A stretch of 33,919 bases of DNA from Acidimicrobiaceae bacterium. GTDB taxonomy: Bacteria; Actinomycetota; Acidimicrobiia; Acidimicrobiales; Acidimicrobiaceae. This document shows, piece after piece, positions 1 to 8,725 of the stretch. The DNA lies in contig JABEUM010000050.1 in NCBI GenBank assembly GCA_013044475.1, positions 1-33,919 on the forward strand, read 5' to 3'. The position numbers were made by a program, and so were the translations under genes. The notes beneath the pieces are model-generated. The model worked only from the letters and a program-made list of their open reading frames with translations. It was not told the DNA's origin and did not search any database. Position 1 is the stretch's first letter. Each line of letters begins with the position of its first letter.

Positions 1-800
1 ACTAATAGTATGCCGTCCGCGAAGACAATCCCGTAGCTGCCCGCTGAGACCTCTACTACACTTCCCGGCTCGGCGGCTATCCCCGAAGCCAACGAAGCTC
101 GGGCGACGATCACCTTCTTGCCTGATAGGAGCAGGTAGCCGCGCCCGAGCCGGACCCGACGAAGGGCAAGCTCTGCGCTGTCGGAGATCTCTATTCGATA
201 CTCTGAGGGATCAATCTTTGAGGCATATGAGACATCTCCCGACTGCTTTTTGGGCGCCACCTCCATGACCTTTGAGTCCTTCAACCAGTCCAAGAGCAGC
301 TCTACCCCAACTTCAGTCATCCCACGAGTGACCTCTTCGAGGGACTTGTTCGCCATTTCAAAGACTCTCTCTTCAAAGACGTCCCCGGTGTCGAGTCCCT
401 CGTCCATCGCCATTAGGCAGACCCCGCTCTTTTCATCTCCCGCGAGTATCGCCCTCTCCATCGGCGCTGCACCCCTAAAACGTGGCAGGAGGGAATAGTG
501 GATATTCAAAAATAGGCTCTCTTGGAGTAGCTCCTTAGGAATGATCCTCCCGTAAGCGACTACCACAGAGACATCGATCGGAGTCGACTCGGTCTTCTCT
601 GAAACCTCCGACAGTGAAGTGAGAACTTCGATCCCCATCTCGCCTGCAACCCGCTTTACCGGGGAGGGCATGAACCCAGCCCCTCTCCCCCGGCGCTTAT
701 CGGGTCTAGTTACTACGTATCTCACGTCATAACCTGCGTCAATTAGGGCAGACAGGTATACAGCAGAGAGCCCCGGAGTTCCGTAAAAAGCAACTTTCAA
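1..800 (-). CDS. fmt: Methionyl-tRNA formyltransferase, 3' end off the window
   Basis: Formylates the amino group of Met-tRNAfMet with 10-formyl-tetrahydrofolate so that initiator tRNA can start translation in the cytoplasm. The gene is missing from the ORF track because its stop lies beyond base 1. Reading the minus strand gives an N-terminus with the YGTPG dinucleotide-like loop, then NIHYSLLPRFRGAAP, which carries the Asn and His expected at the active site, and DEGLDTGDVF, which carries the catalytic Asp. About 266 residues are visible, and the end of the C-terminal tRNA-binding domain is lost. I chose the TTG at 800 because it gives the family-typical start (MKVAFYGTP) and has GGAG nine bases upstream; a GTG at 815 is also possible. 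It lies 45 bases downstream of def, the usual def-fmt pair, whose product removes the same formyl group. Confidence 0.93.
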   Translation of the reverse strand, partial: MKVAFYGTPGLSAVYLSALIDAGYDVRYVVTRPDKRRGRGAGFMPSPVKRVAGEMGIEVLTSLSEVSEKTESTPIDVSVVVAYGRIIPKELLQESLFLNIHYSLLPRFRGAAPMERAILAGDEKSGVCLMAMDEGLDTGDVFEERVFEMANKSLEEVTRGMTEVGVELLLDWLKDSKVMEVAPKKQSGDVSYASKIDPSEYRIEISDSAELALRRVRLGRGYLLLSGKKVIVARASLASGIAAEPGSVVEVSAGSYGIVFADGILL

Positions 801-845
801 CTTCTTCAGCTCCACTTCACAACGGGTCTCTTCGGAACCGAAGCA

Positions 846-1343
846 CTAGTTGCCGGCCTCCATTGCCCTCTTGCGCAGTTCCTTCTTGGCGGCCTTGAGT
901 TGGACTTCATCAAGCCTCTCAAGCAGCAAAATCCCGTCTAAATGATCGACTTCGTGTTGAAATACCCGGCCTAAAAGCTCGGATGCTTCAATTGAGACCT
1001 CGTTTCCATCCAGGTCGATTCCCTCAAGGTGAACTTGAGCGGGCCGGAGGATCTCGAAATAGAGTCCCGGAACCGACAGGCAACCCTCTTCATAGACCCA
1101 TTCACCATCTGATTCGGTGATGCGGGGGTTGAGGATAGTTACCGGGCCATCGCCTATGTCGTAGACGAATAGTCTCTTTTCGACACCGACTTGCGGGGCG
1201 GCTAATCCGACACCGGGTGCCTCATACATCGTCTCGATCATGTCAGCGACTAACTTGGCTATCTTCGAGTCGATCTCCGCTACGTCGGTCGCCATGGTCT
1301 TTAGTACGGGGTCCCCGTAGGTACGAATGGGCTGGATAGACAT
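846..1343 (-). CDS. def: Peptide deformylase
   Basis: Metalloenzyme that removes the formyl group from the N-terminal methionine of nascent proteins. All three family motifs are present in 165 residues: GVGLAAPQ (about 44-51), EGCLS (about 86-90, metal ligand Cys88) and QHEVDHLDG (about 129-137, ligands His130 and His134 with catalytic Glu131). The length is normal for a bacterial deformylase. The C-terminal tail is short and basic. It is followed by fmt, which supplies its substrate chemistry. The ATG at 1343 has only a weak upstream ribosome binding site, so it may be translationally linked to the upstream gene, whose stop is 39 bases away. Confidence 0.96.
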   Translation of the reverse strand: MSIQPIRTYGDPVLKTMATDVAEIDSKIAKLVADMIETMYEAPGVGLAAPQVGVEKRLFVYDIGDGPVTILNPRITESDGEWVYEEGCLSVPGLYFEILRPAQVHLEGIDLDGNEVSIEASELLGRVFQHEVDHLDGILLLERLDEVQLKAAKKELRKRAMEAGN

Positions 1344-1382
1344 GAACTATAGGCTAGCTGGTCTCTGAAGCTATGCGAATTA

Positions 1383-2045
1383 CTAGCCGACCACACCTTT
1401 TGGCATCAGCTCCAAGAGGTGCTTTGGAGGGTCAATCCCGTCTCTTAGCGCTGGATCGGCTATTAGTTCGCCTCTCACTTGATAAAGGGGAATCACACCG
1501 GCCCATACGTCGAGCAAAGCGTCTTCTCCAACGGAGTCTGACGGAGGTCCTTCGCTGGACTTTACGGAAAACTTATCCAACGCCAGTTTCTTTAGGGAGG
1601 TCTTTCTGATCTCCTTGGAGTTCGGTTTCCTTGCGTAGTCCCACTGACCGGGATTGGTATGTTCTGAGATAGCTTTTAGCCCTTCGAGCTTGAGATCTGG
1701 ATCAGATATCTCTTCGAGCTCGCCATATATAACGCAGCTGTGGTAGTTGACCGAGTGGTTGAAGACGCTTCGCGCAATGACGAGTCCCTCTACTATGGTC
1801 ACGACGAAAGTGGCTTCTAACTGGAAATCTTTCCGTAGGCTTACCGAAGCAACCGAACCGTGGAGGTAGATACAGTCCTGTCCGATTCCGTAGACCGTCG
1901 GGACAACAAATGGTTGGCCATTTTTGTCCAAGACTCCCAAGTGCCCGACGAATGCCCGCCTCAAAAGTGCGTCTAAGTCCGAGCGACTATGCGAGCCTTG
2001 ATCTGCGTGCCGCCGAAGCTTCGTCTTTGGATCCAACTGCGACAC
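1383..2045 (-). CDS. Pyridoxamine 5'-phosphate oxidase-family FMN-binding protein
   Basis: The 220-residue protein resembles the PPOX-fold flavin-nucleotide-binding group (Pyridox_ox_2 type) rather than true PdxH. What can be seen: an N-terminal strand region (GHLGVLDKNGQPFVVPTVYG), a core YLHGSVAS-like segment and NHSVNYHSCVIYGELEEI, a signature of this subfamily. Members usually bind FMN or F420-like flavins in a split-barrel dimer. Substrates are mostly unknown, and this sequence does not reveal one. No signal peptide or membrane segment is seen. It sits between priA and def in the housekeeping run, 77 bases after priA, probably co-transcribed. The position seems to be an accessory insertion in the conserved order. 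Confidence 0.8.
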   Translation of the reverse strand: MSQLDPKTKLRRHADQGSHSRSDLDALLRRAFVGHLGVLDKNGQPFVVPTVYGIGQDCIYLHGSVASVSLRKDFQLEATFVVTIVEGLVIARSVFNHSVNYHSCVIYGELEEISDPDLKLEGLKAISEHTNPGQWDYARKPNSKEIRKTSLKKLALDKFSVKSSEGPPSDSVGEDALLDVWAGVIPLYQVRGELIADPALRDGIDPPKHLLELMPKGVVG

Positions 2046-2122
2046 AGTTACTCCTTCTGGTCAGAAATTGCTCGAAGTCTCCGATACAGGGCCGGCTGGT
2101 CTTTACTCCACGTCCTTGCAGT

Positions 2123-3943
2123 TTAGAGACTCCTTGGACTCATCTCGATACGGACTCCGGCGGAAGGTCTTGTCGCAGCTTGTAGCGAACTTATCAGTCC
2201 CTGCTCGTCGTTAGCTCTAAGCAAAAAGTAGTCCTTGCCCATTTCGACGACCTCGTTATCTGCATTCTGAGGAGAGGATCGTAGACTGAGCTGATCAGCA
2301 TATAGCTGGGCCTTTTTGCCGGTAATTTTTGCAAAGAACCGATACGGAGCCAATCCCACCTCTTTTCGGTTCATTAGCTCGCTGCGGTAGATGGATCGAA
2401 TATCTTTCGCTTCGAGCGATTCTCTTATCTGGTCACCCGATCCTGAATGCTGGATTACCACCAGCCCTTTTGAACGGGAAACAAGTTTCGATGCCCTCGA
2501 ATAGAGATACGTAGCCCTCGGAGCCCTTTCGATGGTCAATGAAAAACTGAAATCGTCAAAGTCCAAAAAGACCACAACCGCAGCAGAGAGATCCCGATAC
2601 AGAAGTGCTTCGGTTCCAAGCACCACCTTCGATTGGGGGTGATCCCTCGTCTCCCTAGATATGCTGGCCACCGGTTCTGAGAGGACCCCTTCTAGGGTCG
2701 GTCCGAGCCTGTCAATCCCCGAGCGCCTCGGCCGAATTCTTCTCGATGCACACTTCATGCAAACGACTGGCCTGGTCGCATGACACTTTGCGCAATACAA
2801 CTCGTCGACGACAACCTTCGACCTGAGCGACTCGACCCTCGATCGCAGGGGGTTAATCCCGGCCTCAGCTACCCCATGAACAACCGATCCGCACGCTTCG
2901 CAAAGCTGAATCGACGAGCACGCTTGGCAGACGAGCTGGGAAGTAAAACCCTTCTGGTTGTGTATTACCGCCATCTCAAAATCGAGTGGGTACTCGGATC
3001 GTTTAGCAATACCGGCGGCGATCGAGCGGTACTCCCCAATCTTTTTGAATTGGTCTCCCTCCAGATCGATCAGCCTGGAGTAAGAGACGCTCGCACTCCA
3101 TCCCGAGGTATACCTACCCCTTTCCAGGCTCCGCTGGCGTAGCTCCTTGTTGAGCGCGTCGATCGGTGGCGCCGATCCTAAAAGCATTAGATCACAGCCA
3201 GAAATATCCGATCTAAGCTTCGCTAGTCTCCAAGCTTCCCAGTAGGGGCTCCGTTGATCCCGCATCGAAGGATCGCAAGCGTCGACGAGCAAGATTGCGC
3301 CGAGCTGGCCGACGGAGGCGACGATAGCGCTCCTCGACCCTAGGACCACCCGGGGGTCGCCATCTATCTTTTGGTAGTCTTCGGGATATCTCAACGCCTC
3401 GATGCCCAATTCGAGTAGTCGAGCATAGAGACCCCCGACTCGCGACTCGTTAGGCAGGACGACAATGATTGACCTAGCGCTTGATCTGTGAAACTCGAAC
3501 AAAGAGTGCACCCAGCTCGCTTCGTCAAAGTTCGGGGCCTCCCATATCACGCCTGCGCGCTCGCCATAGGTGTACTGCTGGTATCCCTTTTGATCCAGTC
3601 CCACCGGGCCTCTATCAAGTTTTGTCCGAATATTGACCTTGGGAGAAGCTAGTTTGAGAAACTGCGCAGCCGAGCAGCCCCACAGCTTCGAGGCGGCTAT
3701 GCACAGCTCGACTACATCGCTAGCTGGTCCGCTAGATACCGATTTCGTGATCTCTTTCAGCTTGCGATCACTTTCGCCGTTCGACTCCCTGATCTCCACG
3801 ATCCAGCCGTAGTCGATTCGCTTTCCGAATGGAACCTTGACCTTCGTGCCGACCTTGACCGAATCGAGCATCACATCTGGGATGGCATAGGAGAAGGGCG
3901 TGTGCAGAGCCGCCACATCTACTACGACCTCGGCGACCTGCAC
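2123..3943 (-). CDS. priA: Primosomal protein N' PriA, actinobacterial helicase-motif-free type
   Basis: Replication-restart protein. The N-terminal DNA-binding domain (AEVVVDVAALHTPFSYAIP...GTKVKVPFG) is recognisable, and the zinc-binding block carries paired CxxC motifs (CQACSS..CEACG, then CAKCH..CMKCASRRIRP). Where E. coli PriA has GxxGSGKT and DEEH, this protein has no P-loop and reads ILLVDACDPSMRDQ, so ATPase/helicase activity is unlikely. This is known for actinobacterial PriA. The ORF track starts at 4060 inside metK, but homology begins near residue 40. I therefore use the GTG at 3943, which gives about 606 residues and a 31-base gap after the metK stop. A TTG at 3946 is equally possible, and no strong ribosome binding site decides between them. 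Confidence 0.88.
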   Translation of the reverse strand: MQVAEVVVDVAALHTPFSYAIPDVMLDSVKVGTKVKVPFGKRIDYGWIVEIRESNGESDRKLKEITKSVSSGPASDVVELCIAASKLWGCSAAQFLKLASPKVNIRTKLDRGPVGLDQKGYQQYTYGERAGVIWEAPNFDEASWVHSLFEFHRSSARSIIVVLPNESRVGGLYARLLELGIEALRYPEDYQKIDGDPRVVLGSRSAIVASVGQLGAILLVDACDPSMRDQRSPYWEAWRLAKLRSDISGCDLMLLGSAPPIDALNKELRQRSLERGRYTSGWSASVSYSRLIDLEGDQFKKIGEYRSIAAGIAKRSEYPLDFEMAVIHNQKGFTSQLVCQACSSIQLCEACGSVVHGVAEAGINPLRSRVESLRSKVVVDELYCAKCHATRPVVCMKCASRRIRPRRSGIDRLGPTLEGVLSEPVASISRETRDHPQSKVVLGTEALLYRDLSAAVVVFLDFDDFSFSLTIERAPRATYLYSRASKLVSRSKGLVVIQHSGSGDQIRESLEAKDIRSIYRSELMNRKEVGLAPYRFFAKITGKKAQLYADQLSLRSSPQNADNEVVEMGKDYFLLRANDEQGLISSLQAATRPSAGVRIEMSPRSL

Positions 3944-3974
3944 CAAGTGGCGGCGAGGTTCGGCCTGTTGTGAA

Positions 3975-5168
3975 TTAGATCCCAATTGCGGACTTGAAGT
4001 CGTCCAACTTCGAAGTGATCTCCCAGGTAAAGCCCTTTTCCATCCTTCCGAAGTGTCCATAGGCGGCGGTACGTCGGAAAATAGGTCGTCTTAGATCGAG
4101 ATCCCTAATGATTGCGGCGGGCCTAAGGTCAAATAGGTCCTTTATCGCTTTTTCGATCGACTCAACGGAGACCGCCTCGGTCCCGAATGTCTCGACCATC
4201 AGCGAAACCGGATGGGCGACCCCGATAGCGTAGGCGACTTGGATCTCACACCTCTTGGCGGCTCCCGAAGCTACGACGTGTTTTGCCACCCAGCGAGCCG
4301 CGTATGCTGCGGATCTATCGACCTTGGATGGGTCCTTGCCCGAGAATGCCCCGCCTCCGTGCCTAGCCGCACCGCCGTAAGTGTCCACGATGATCTTTCG
4401 TCCGGTTAGTCCGGTATCGGCGTGGGGTCCGCCTAATTCAAATCGACCCGTCGGGTTAGCAAGAATGTTCATGTGCGTGCGATCCAGATCATAAGGAATC
4501 ATCGGATTTATAACCGAGTCAGTCAGGTCGGGAAGGAGAAGGGTCTTGAGGTCTATCCCCGGCTGGTGCTGGGTTGAAATCAGCACGGTGTCCAGCCGAA
4601 TCGGCCGATATCCTTCGTACTCCACACTCACCTGTGTCTTGCCGTCTGGGCGCAGGTACGGAAGGACGCCAGCCCTTCTGACTTCAGCGAGACGTTGCGA
4701 CATCCTGTGGGCGAGCCAGATTGGTAAGGGCATCAGATCGGGGGTCTCGTCGCAGGCGAAGCCGAACATCATGCCCTGATCTCCCGCACCCAGCGAAGAG
4801 AGTTCGTCCTTGGTCGACTCCACCCGCTGCTCAAATGCTGAATCTACACCTTGGGCTATATCTGGAGACTGCTCGTCAATTGTTACGACCACCCCGCAGG
4901 TGTTGCCGTCAAATCCATAACTCTCCCGGTCGTAGCCGATATCGCAGATGGTATTCCGGACGAGGTGGGGAATGTCTACATAGCTGGTAGTACTAATCTC
5001 GCCAGCGACTACCACAAGTCCCGTCGTCAGAAGGGTTTCGCACGCAACCCTCCCCTTGGGATCGTCGGTGAGAATCGCATCCAGAATTGCATCTGATATC
5101 TGATCAGCCATCTTGTCTGGATGACCCTCGGTTACAGACTCAGACGTGAACGTATAACGACGGGACAC
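3975..5168 (-). CDS. metK: S-adenosylmethionine synthetase
   Basis: Makes S-adenosylmethionine from methionine and ATP. The 397-residue length is standard. Visible motifs are [19 protein letters not shown] at the N-terminus (methionine/ATP binding), [17 protein letters not shown] (about 130, ATP binding, family signature 1) and [19 protein letters not shown] (signature 2, the phosphate-binding loop). The start is GTG at 5168, supported by a strong AGGAGG eight bases upstream. It lies 75 bases after coaBC and 31 bases before priA in the conserved actinobacterial order. The short upstream gap shows no SAM-riboswitch-like structure that I can recognise. Confidence 0.97.
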   Translation of the reverse strand: MSRRYTFTSESVTEGHPDKMADQISDAILDAILTDDPKGRVACETLLTTGLVVVAGEISTTSYVDIPHLVRNTICDIGYDRESYGFDGNTCGVVVTIDEQSPDIAQGVDSAFEQRVESTKDELSSLGAGDQGMMFGFACDETPDLMPLPIWLAHRMSQRLAEVRRAGVLPYLRPDGKTQVSVEYEGYRPIRLDTVLISTQHQPGIDLKTLLLPDLTDSVINPMIPYDLDRTHMNILANPTGRFELGGPHADTGLTGRKIIVDTYGGAARHGGGAFSGKDPSKVDRSAAYAARWVAKHVVASGAAKRCEIQVAYAIGVAHPVSLMVETFGTEAVSVESIEKAIKDLFDLRPAAIIRDLDLRRPIFRRTAAYGHFGRMEKGFTWEITSKLDDFKSAIGI

Positions 5169-5243
5169 TTATAAATCCTCCTGGCATCGACCTCGGCAGC
5201 ACCGAGCGTCACCGAGCTACTGGAATGAGGATAGTGGCAAATT

Positions 5244-6467
5244 CTAAACTTTTGGACCGGAGCGAAGTATCTCCAAGGCCCTAGCCAAGACAGCTTCCGC
5301 TACCATTTTCTTAGAAACTCGCTCCAAGAAGGTGGCCTCGCGATCTCGTTCTACGATGAAAACCGAGTTGGTTTCGGTCCCAAACCCGGCACCGGGTGCA
5401 GTGACATCATTTCCGACAATTATGTCCGCACCTTTTCGATCAAGTTTGTCTCGGGCGTACTTCTCGGGGTCTCCCGTCTCAGCTGCGAAGCCGACAACTA
5501 CCTGGCGGCGGCTCCGATTCTGACCTAGATAAGCCAGAATGTCTTCGGTATGGACCAGACGGATTTCCGGCAGACCATCGGTCTTCTTGATCTTCTCGGA
5601 CCTTTGCTCTTCAACCCTGAAGTCAGCTACCGCTGCGGCCATTATCACGATGTCTGCGGTCTTCGCCAGATCCTTCACCGCTAAAGACATATCCGAAGCC
5701 GACTCGACTTTTACCATCTTTGCGCCGTAGGGAAATGGGAGGTTTTCAACCGTCGAGACCAAAGACACATTTGCACCGGCCATCAGTGCTACCTCGGCAA
5801 ACGCATACCCCTGCCTGCCACTTGAACGGTTGCCGATAAACCTAACCGGGTCGATAGCCTCCCTAGTTCCGCCGGCGGATACGACGATCTCAAGACCCGA
5901 AAGGTCGAGGTCACTACCCTCTTCAAGCAGTCCTACCGCCCTGGCAACGATCTCTTGCGGCTCGGCCATCCTTCCGGCCCCAAAGTCTCCTCCGGCTAGC
6001 CTGCCAACTCCCGGTTCGACGATGACCACGCCAGAAGAGGCCAAAAACTCGACATTCCTCTTTACCGCAGCGTTATCCCACATTTCGCTGTGCATCGCTG
6101 GTGCAATGAGCACCTTTGACGTAGCTGCGATCAAAACGGCCGAAACCAGGTCGTCAGATGCCCCGTTGGCAAACTTGGAGATAACATTCGCCGTCGCCGG
6201 TGCTACTAGGACGAGATCAGCTCGACGAGATAGCGTGGTGTGGGGGACCGGGTCGTTCGAGTTCCACAACGAACTCCTTACCGGCTCGGAAGATAGGGCT
6301 GAAAAGGTCGTCTCACCGACAAATCTCTTTGCGTCTTCGGTCATAACCGGGACGACATGGTAACCGAGGTCGAATAGGCGTCTTGCAACCTCGACGGCCT
6401 TGTATGCGGCGATCCCCCCCGATATGCAGAGCACGACCGTCTTCTGGGTCGATCCAGACATCCGCAA
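5244..6467 (-). CDS. coaBC: Bifunctional phosphopantothenoylcysteine decarboxylase / phosphopantothenate-cysteine ligase
   Basis: Catalyses two consecutive steps of coenzyme A synthesis. The N-terminal CoaC flavoprotein half shows SGGIAAYKAVEVARRL and PAMHSEMW, the form of the PxMNxxMW motif often seen in actinobacteria. The C-terminal CoaB half shows SAGGTREAIDPVRFIGNRSSG, AAAVADFR, a KIKK-type lysine stretch and GFAAET. The substrate-flap segment reads GGDFGAGRM, with Gly where E. coli Dfp has Cys; I have not verified whether this is lineage-typical. The track start at 6488 precedes the ribosome binding site. GGAGG ends seven bases before a TTG at 6467, which I use (about 407 residues); ATG at 6461 is an alternative. 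It lies between rpoZ and metK, as in other actinobacteria. Confidence 0.95.
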   Translation of the reverse strand: MRMSGSTQKTVVLCISGGIAAYKAVEVARRLFDLGYHVVPVMTEDAKRFVGETTFSALSSEPVRSSLWNSNDPVPHTTLSRRADLVLVAPATANVISKFANGASDDLVSAVLIAATSKVLIAPAMHSEMWDNAAVKRNVEFLASSGVVIVEPGVGRLAGGDFGAGRMAEPQEIVARAVGLLEEGSDLDLSGLEIVVSAGGTREAIDPVRFIGNRSSGRQGYAFAEVALMAGANVSLVSTVENLPFPYGAKMVKVESASDMSLAVKDLAKTADIVIMAAAVADFRVEEQRSEKIKKTDGLPEIRLVHTEDILAYLGQNRSRRQVVVGFAAETGDPEKYARDKLDRKGADIIVGNDVTAPGAGFGTETNSVFIVERDREATFLERVSKKMVAEAVLARALEILRSGPKV

Positions 6468-6533
6468 TCGGTCACCTCCAAAAATCATTCAAAAGCAGCC
6501 CTCAAAGAACCTCTGAGCTAAGTCTGAGTACGA

Positions 6534-6851
6534 CTACTCTACTTCGACTTCAGGCTGCTCGACGATTACGTCTAAGGAATCGGGTTCCAAGCTCACTTCA
6601 TCTTCCTCCTTGCGAGGAATGATCTTTCCCGCAGAGATCTCGTCGAAGGCGATCGAAAGGGGCTTTGTGGAGGTCGAATCGATCTGTGGCGGCACGATTG
6701 AGCCGAGCCCTTCCCCGAGGCGTGAATAGTAGGAGTTGATCTGGCGGGCCCGCTTAGCGCTCAAACTGACGAGGGAGAACTTCGAACCAGCGACCTCTAG
6801 CAACTTCTCCACAGGCGGGACCATCATAGAACGGCCCAATGTATCTGCCAA
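6534..6851 (-). CDS. rpoZ: DNA-directed RNA polymerase omega subunit
   Basis: Small RNA polymerase subunit that helps fold and assemble beta-prime. The 105-residue protein shows MVPPVEKLL, KFSLVSLSAKRARQIN and KPLSIAFDEISAGKI, the conserved omega core, with an acidic C-terminal tail. The start is a TTG at 6851 with GAGGAG seven bases upstream; an ATG nine codons in is possible but lacks as good a site. It follows gmk after 175 bases and precedes coaBC, the order gmk-rpoZ-coaBC seen in many Gram-positive genomes. The larger upstream gap, with its inverted repeat at 6985-6998, suggests that rpoZ may have its own promoter. Confidence 0.95.
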   Translation of the reverse strand: MADTLGRSMMVPPVEKLLEVAGSKFSLVSLSAKRARQINSYYSRLGEGLGSIVPPQIDSTSTKPLSIAFDEISAGKIIPRKEEDEVSLEPDSLDVIVEQPEVEVE

Positions 6852-6984
6852 TTCAATCTCCTCGATAGGGGTCGTAAGACCGCTTTTGGAATCCAGCCCG
6901 GCATCGACCAGCGGTGATGATCAACGTCGGGACCTAACAATCCTAGTTGCCCTGGGCGCTATAGCCGCTAAATAGCAATTTTGC

Positions 6985-6998
6985 CGTACCACGGTACG
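6985..6998. repeat. Inverted repeat CGTACC-AC-GGTACG between gmk and rpoZ
   Basis: A perfect 6-base inverted repeat with a 2-base spacer sits in the 175-base gap between gmk and rpoZ. It could be a DNA-binding site or part of the rpoZ promoter region. The spacer is too short for a stable RNA hairpin. No other copy was noticed. Function unknown. Confidence 0.35.
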
Positions 6999-7026
6999 AA
7001 CCGCAGTTAGTGCTACTCCAGTCCGC

Positions 7027-7569
7027 CTACCGTCGGGCGGCACGTTCCTTGGTTATTATTTGCGCTACGGCTAACACTGCACTACGCGAGTCATCGTTCA
7101 CGACAACCGCATCGGCGAGGGCGCGGGCAAGGCCAATCTCTTCCTCGGCAATGGCAAGCCTGTGGGACACGTGATCGTCACTGTCCCCTCGAGACCGCAT
7201 CCGCAGCGCAAGCTCCTCCAATGACGGGGGTTCGATAGCTATCACTAACGAGCTGGGATAATTCTCCCTGATGCTCATTGCACCCTGAAGATCTATCTCA
7301 AGAATCAGATCGTCTTGATCAAGCGGGTCGGGAGCGGGAGTCCCATAGAGATTACCTAGATACTCCGCCCACTCAAGAAACTTTCCCTCGTCAATTGCGC
7401 GCAGAAACTCCAAACGACTCACGAACACATAAGCGTCTTCTGATTCGCCGACCCTGCGCGGACGAGTCGTCCACGACCTCGAAAGCTTAACTGAGTCCAA
7501 CTCTCGGACGAGTCCGGCGGTTATGGTACCTTTTCCAACCCCGCCAGGCCCACAGACTACGACAATCAG
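7027..7569 (-). CDS. gmk: Guanylate kinase, apparently CTG-started
   Basis: Phosphorylates GMP to GDP using ATP. The track ORF (157 residues from 7500) lacks the P-loop, but the frame stays open upstream and encodes GPGGVGKGT, the Walker A loop (usual GPSGVGKGT). LSRSWTTRPRR and ...EWAEYLGNLYGTP, the GMP-binding elements, follow. A TAG stop lies four codons upstream of CTG at 7569, and no ATG, GTG or TTG occurs between that stop and the P-loop. The likely initiator is this CTG, whose last two bases overlap the mihF TGA as CTGA, which suggests translational coupling. An AGGGA lies about 14 bases upstream. This gives 180 residues, slightly short for the family. ATT at 7566 is an alternative start. 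Confidence 0.9.
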   Translation of the reverse strand: MIVVVCGPGGVGKGTITAGLVRELDSVKLSRSWTTRPRRVGESEDAYVFVSRLEFLRAIDEGKFLEWAEYLGNLYGTPAPDPLDQDDLILEIDLQGAMSIRENYPSSLVIAIEPPSLEELALRMRSRGDSDDHVSHRLAIAEEEIGLARALADAVVVNDDSRSAVLAVAQIITKERAARR

Positions 7570-7886
7570 GGTTTTGCAGTGTCCCTAATGAGGCGTTCTC
7601 TCTGATTGGCTCCAAGACCCTGTAGTCTTCTCGTATCGGCAATGCCAACTTCCGACATAATTTTTCGGGCCTTGACCTTTCCGATTCCTGGAAGACTTTC
7701 GAGTACCGAAACGACCTTCATCTTCCCGACCAATTCGTCAGATGAGGAACGCTCCAGGAGTGACTCAAGGGTAATTGAACCCATCTTGAGCTGTTCTTTA
7801 AGCTCAGCACGTGCACGTCGTGCATGTGCTGCCTTTTCGAGAGCGGCTTGTCGCTGCTCAGGTGTTAGAGATGGAGGCAATGGCAT
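7566..7886 (-). CDS. mihF: Actinobacterial integration host factor (mIHF)
   Basis: Small nucleoid-associated DNA-binding protein. The 106-residue form beginning MPLPPSLTPEQRQAALEKA matches the family from its usual start, with a basic helix (AHARRARAELKEQLK) and a helix-two-turns-helix region (VLESLPGIGKVKARKIM, then RLQGLGANQRERL). The track ORF begins 34 codons upstream at 7988 with an unrelated basic sequence, which I exclude. The ATG at 7886 has no ribosome binding site but follows a TAnnnT element by seven bases, which suggests a leaderless transcript. The gene overlaps the gmk start at its stop codon. It sits between pyrF and gmk, as in mycobacteria. Confidence 0.93.
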   Translation of the reverse strand: MPLPPSLTPEQRQAALEKAAHARRARAELKEQLKMGSITLESLLERSSSDELVGKMKVVSVLESLPGIGKVKARKIMSEVGIADTRRLQGLGANQRERLIRDTAKP

Positions 7887-7893
7887 AGTTGGA

Positions 7894-7899
7894 AAGATA
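7894..7899 (-). promoter_or_regulatory. Possible -10 element (TATCTT) for a leaderless mihF transcript
   Basis: On the minus strand TATCTT fits the actinobacterial TAnnnT -10 consensus and ends seven bases before the mihF ATG. Transcription would then start at or next to the A of ATG. The absence of a ribosome binding site for this ATG agrees with leaderless translation. No clear -35 was identified. Confidence 0.4.
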
Positions 7900-8029
7900 A
7901 CCGAAAATTTTGCAGTTGGGTGCTTAAAATTACGGTTAATTAGCTTTTGAAGGCCAATTTCTCGAAAAAATGCCCGTTTTGAACCCATTTTGCCGCAACA
8001 GATTCGAATTTCAACTATTTTCCGGGGGC

Positions 8030-8725
8030 TCAGCCCGCCTCCATCACCGATTCTAAAATGGATTCAGCGGCCAAAATTGGGTCTTTCGCCTGGGTTACCG
8101 CCCTACCTATGACCAATAGATCAGCCCCCGACCTGATCGCTTCTTCCGGAGTTGCAGCCCTGACCTGATCGTTCCTATCGACGCCTTTAGGTCTGATCCC
8201 AGCGACAACCGCAAACAGATCGGGTCTAAGCAACTTCCCCTCTGCTACGTCTTCGGTTGCGCACACGTAGCCTTTGCAACCGCCCAATGCAGAAGCTTCG
8301 ATCCTCGCCGGGACGACGTGTTTAGGGGCTCCTCCATCCGAACTAAGCACGGTACCCCCGAGAGCCATCGGGATAGAAGCGCCAATCTCAGAAGCACCCT
8401 CCATTAGCCCCTCTACCCCCGCCCTCAACATATCGGTCCCGCCAAATGCGTGCATCGTCAATAGGCTCGCTCCGAGCCCTCCTACTACCCTTGCACTGCG
8501 GCGAACCGTATTTGGTATGTCGTGGAGCTTCAGGTCTAAAAAGACCTTGTATCCGAGCTCACAGAGGGCACCGACGGACTCAGGGCCGGTGGAGAGGTAG
8601 AGCTCGAGTCCAACTTTGACGTATTCGAAATAGTCTCCTAAGTGCCTCGCCATCCTGGTAGCCATGACCAGATCGTCGTAGTCGAGCGCAAGCGCTAGGT
8701 GGCCCTTTGCGTCACTCTCTTTCAT
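8030..8725 (-). CDS. pyrF: Orotidine 5'-phosphate decarboxylase
   Basis: Last step of UMP synthesis, decarboxylating OMP. The 231-residue protein has ALDYDD at the N-terminus and the catalytic block FLDLKLHDIPNTVRR, with the Asp-Lys-x-x-Asp array of the short bacterial (group I) form. TMHAFGG and a C-terminal phosphate-binding stretch (AGIRP, then SGADLLVIGRAVT) follow. Actinobacteria such as mycobacteria often have the longer form, so this short form is a small departure. Its ATG overlaps the pyrD stop as ATGA, which implies translational coupling inside the pyr operon. Confidence 0.96.
   Translation of the reverse strand: MKESDAKGHLALALDYDDLVMATRMARHLGDYFEYVKVGLELYLSTGPESVGALCELGYKVFLDLKLHDIPNTVRRSARVVGGLGASLLTMHAFGGTDMLRAGVEGLMEGASEIGASIPMALGGTVLSSDGGAPKHVVPARIEASALGGCKGYVCATEDVAEGKLLRPDLFAVVAGIRPKGVDRNDQVRAATPEEAIRSGADLLVIGRAVTQAKDPILAAESILESVMEAG

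Noticed and set aside
3944-4060. Extended PriA N-terminus from the ORF track
   Set aside because: The first 39 residues overlap metK in another frame and show no PriA homology.
5169-5243. SAM riboswitch upstream of metK
   Set aside because: Only 75 bases separate coaBC and metK, and no recognisable SAM aptamer structure was seen.
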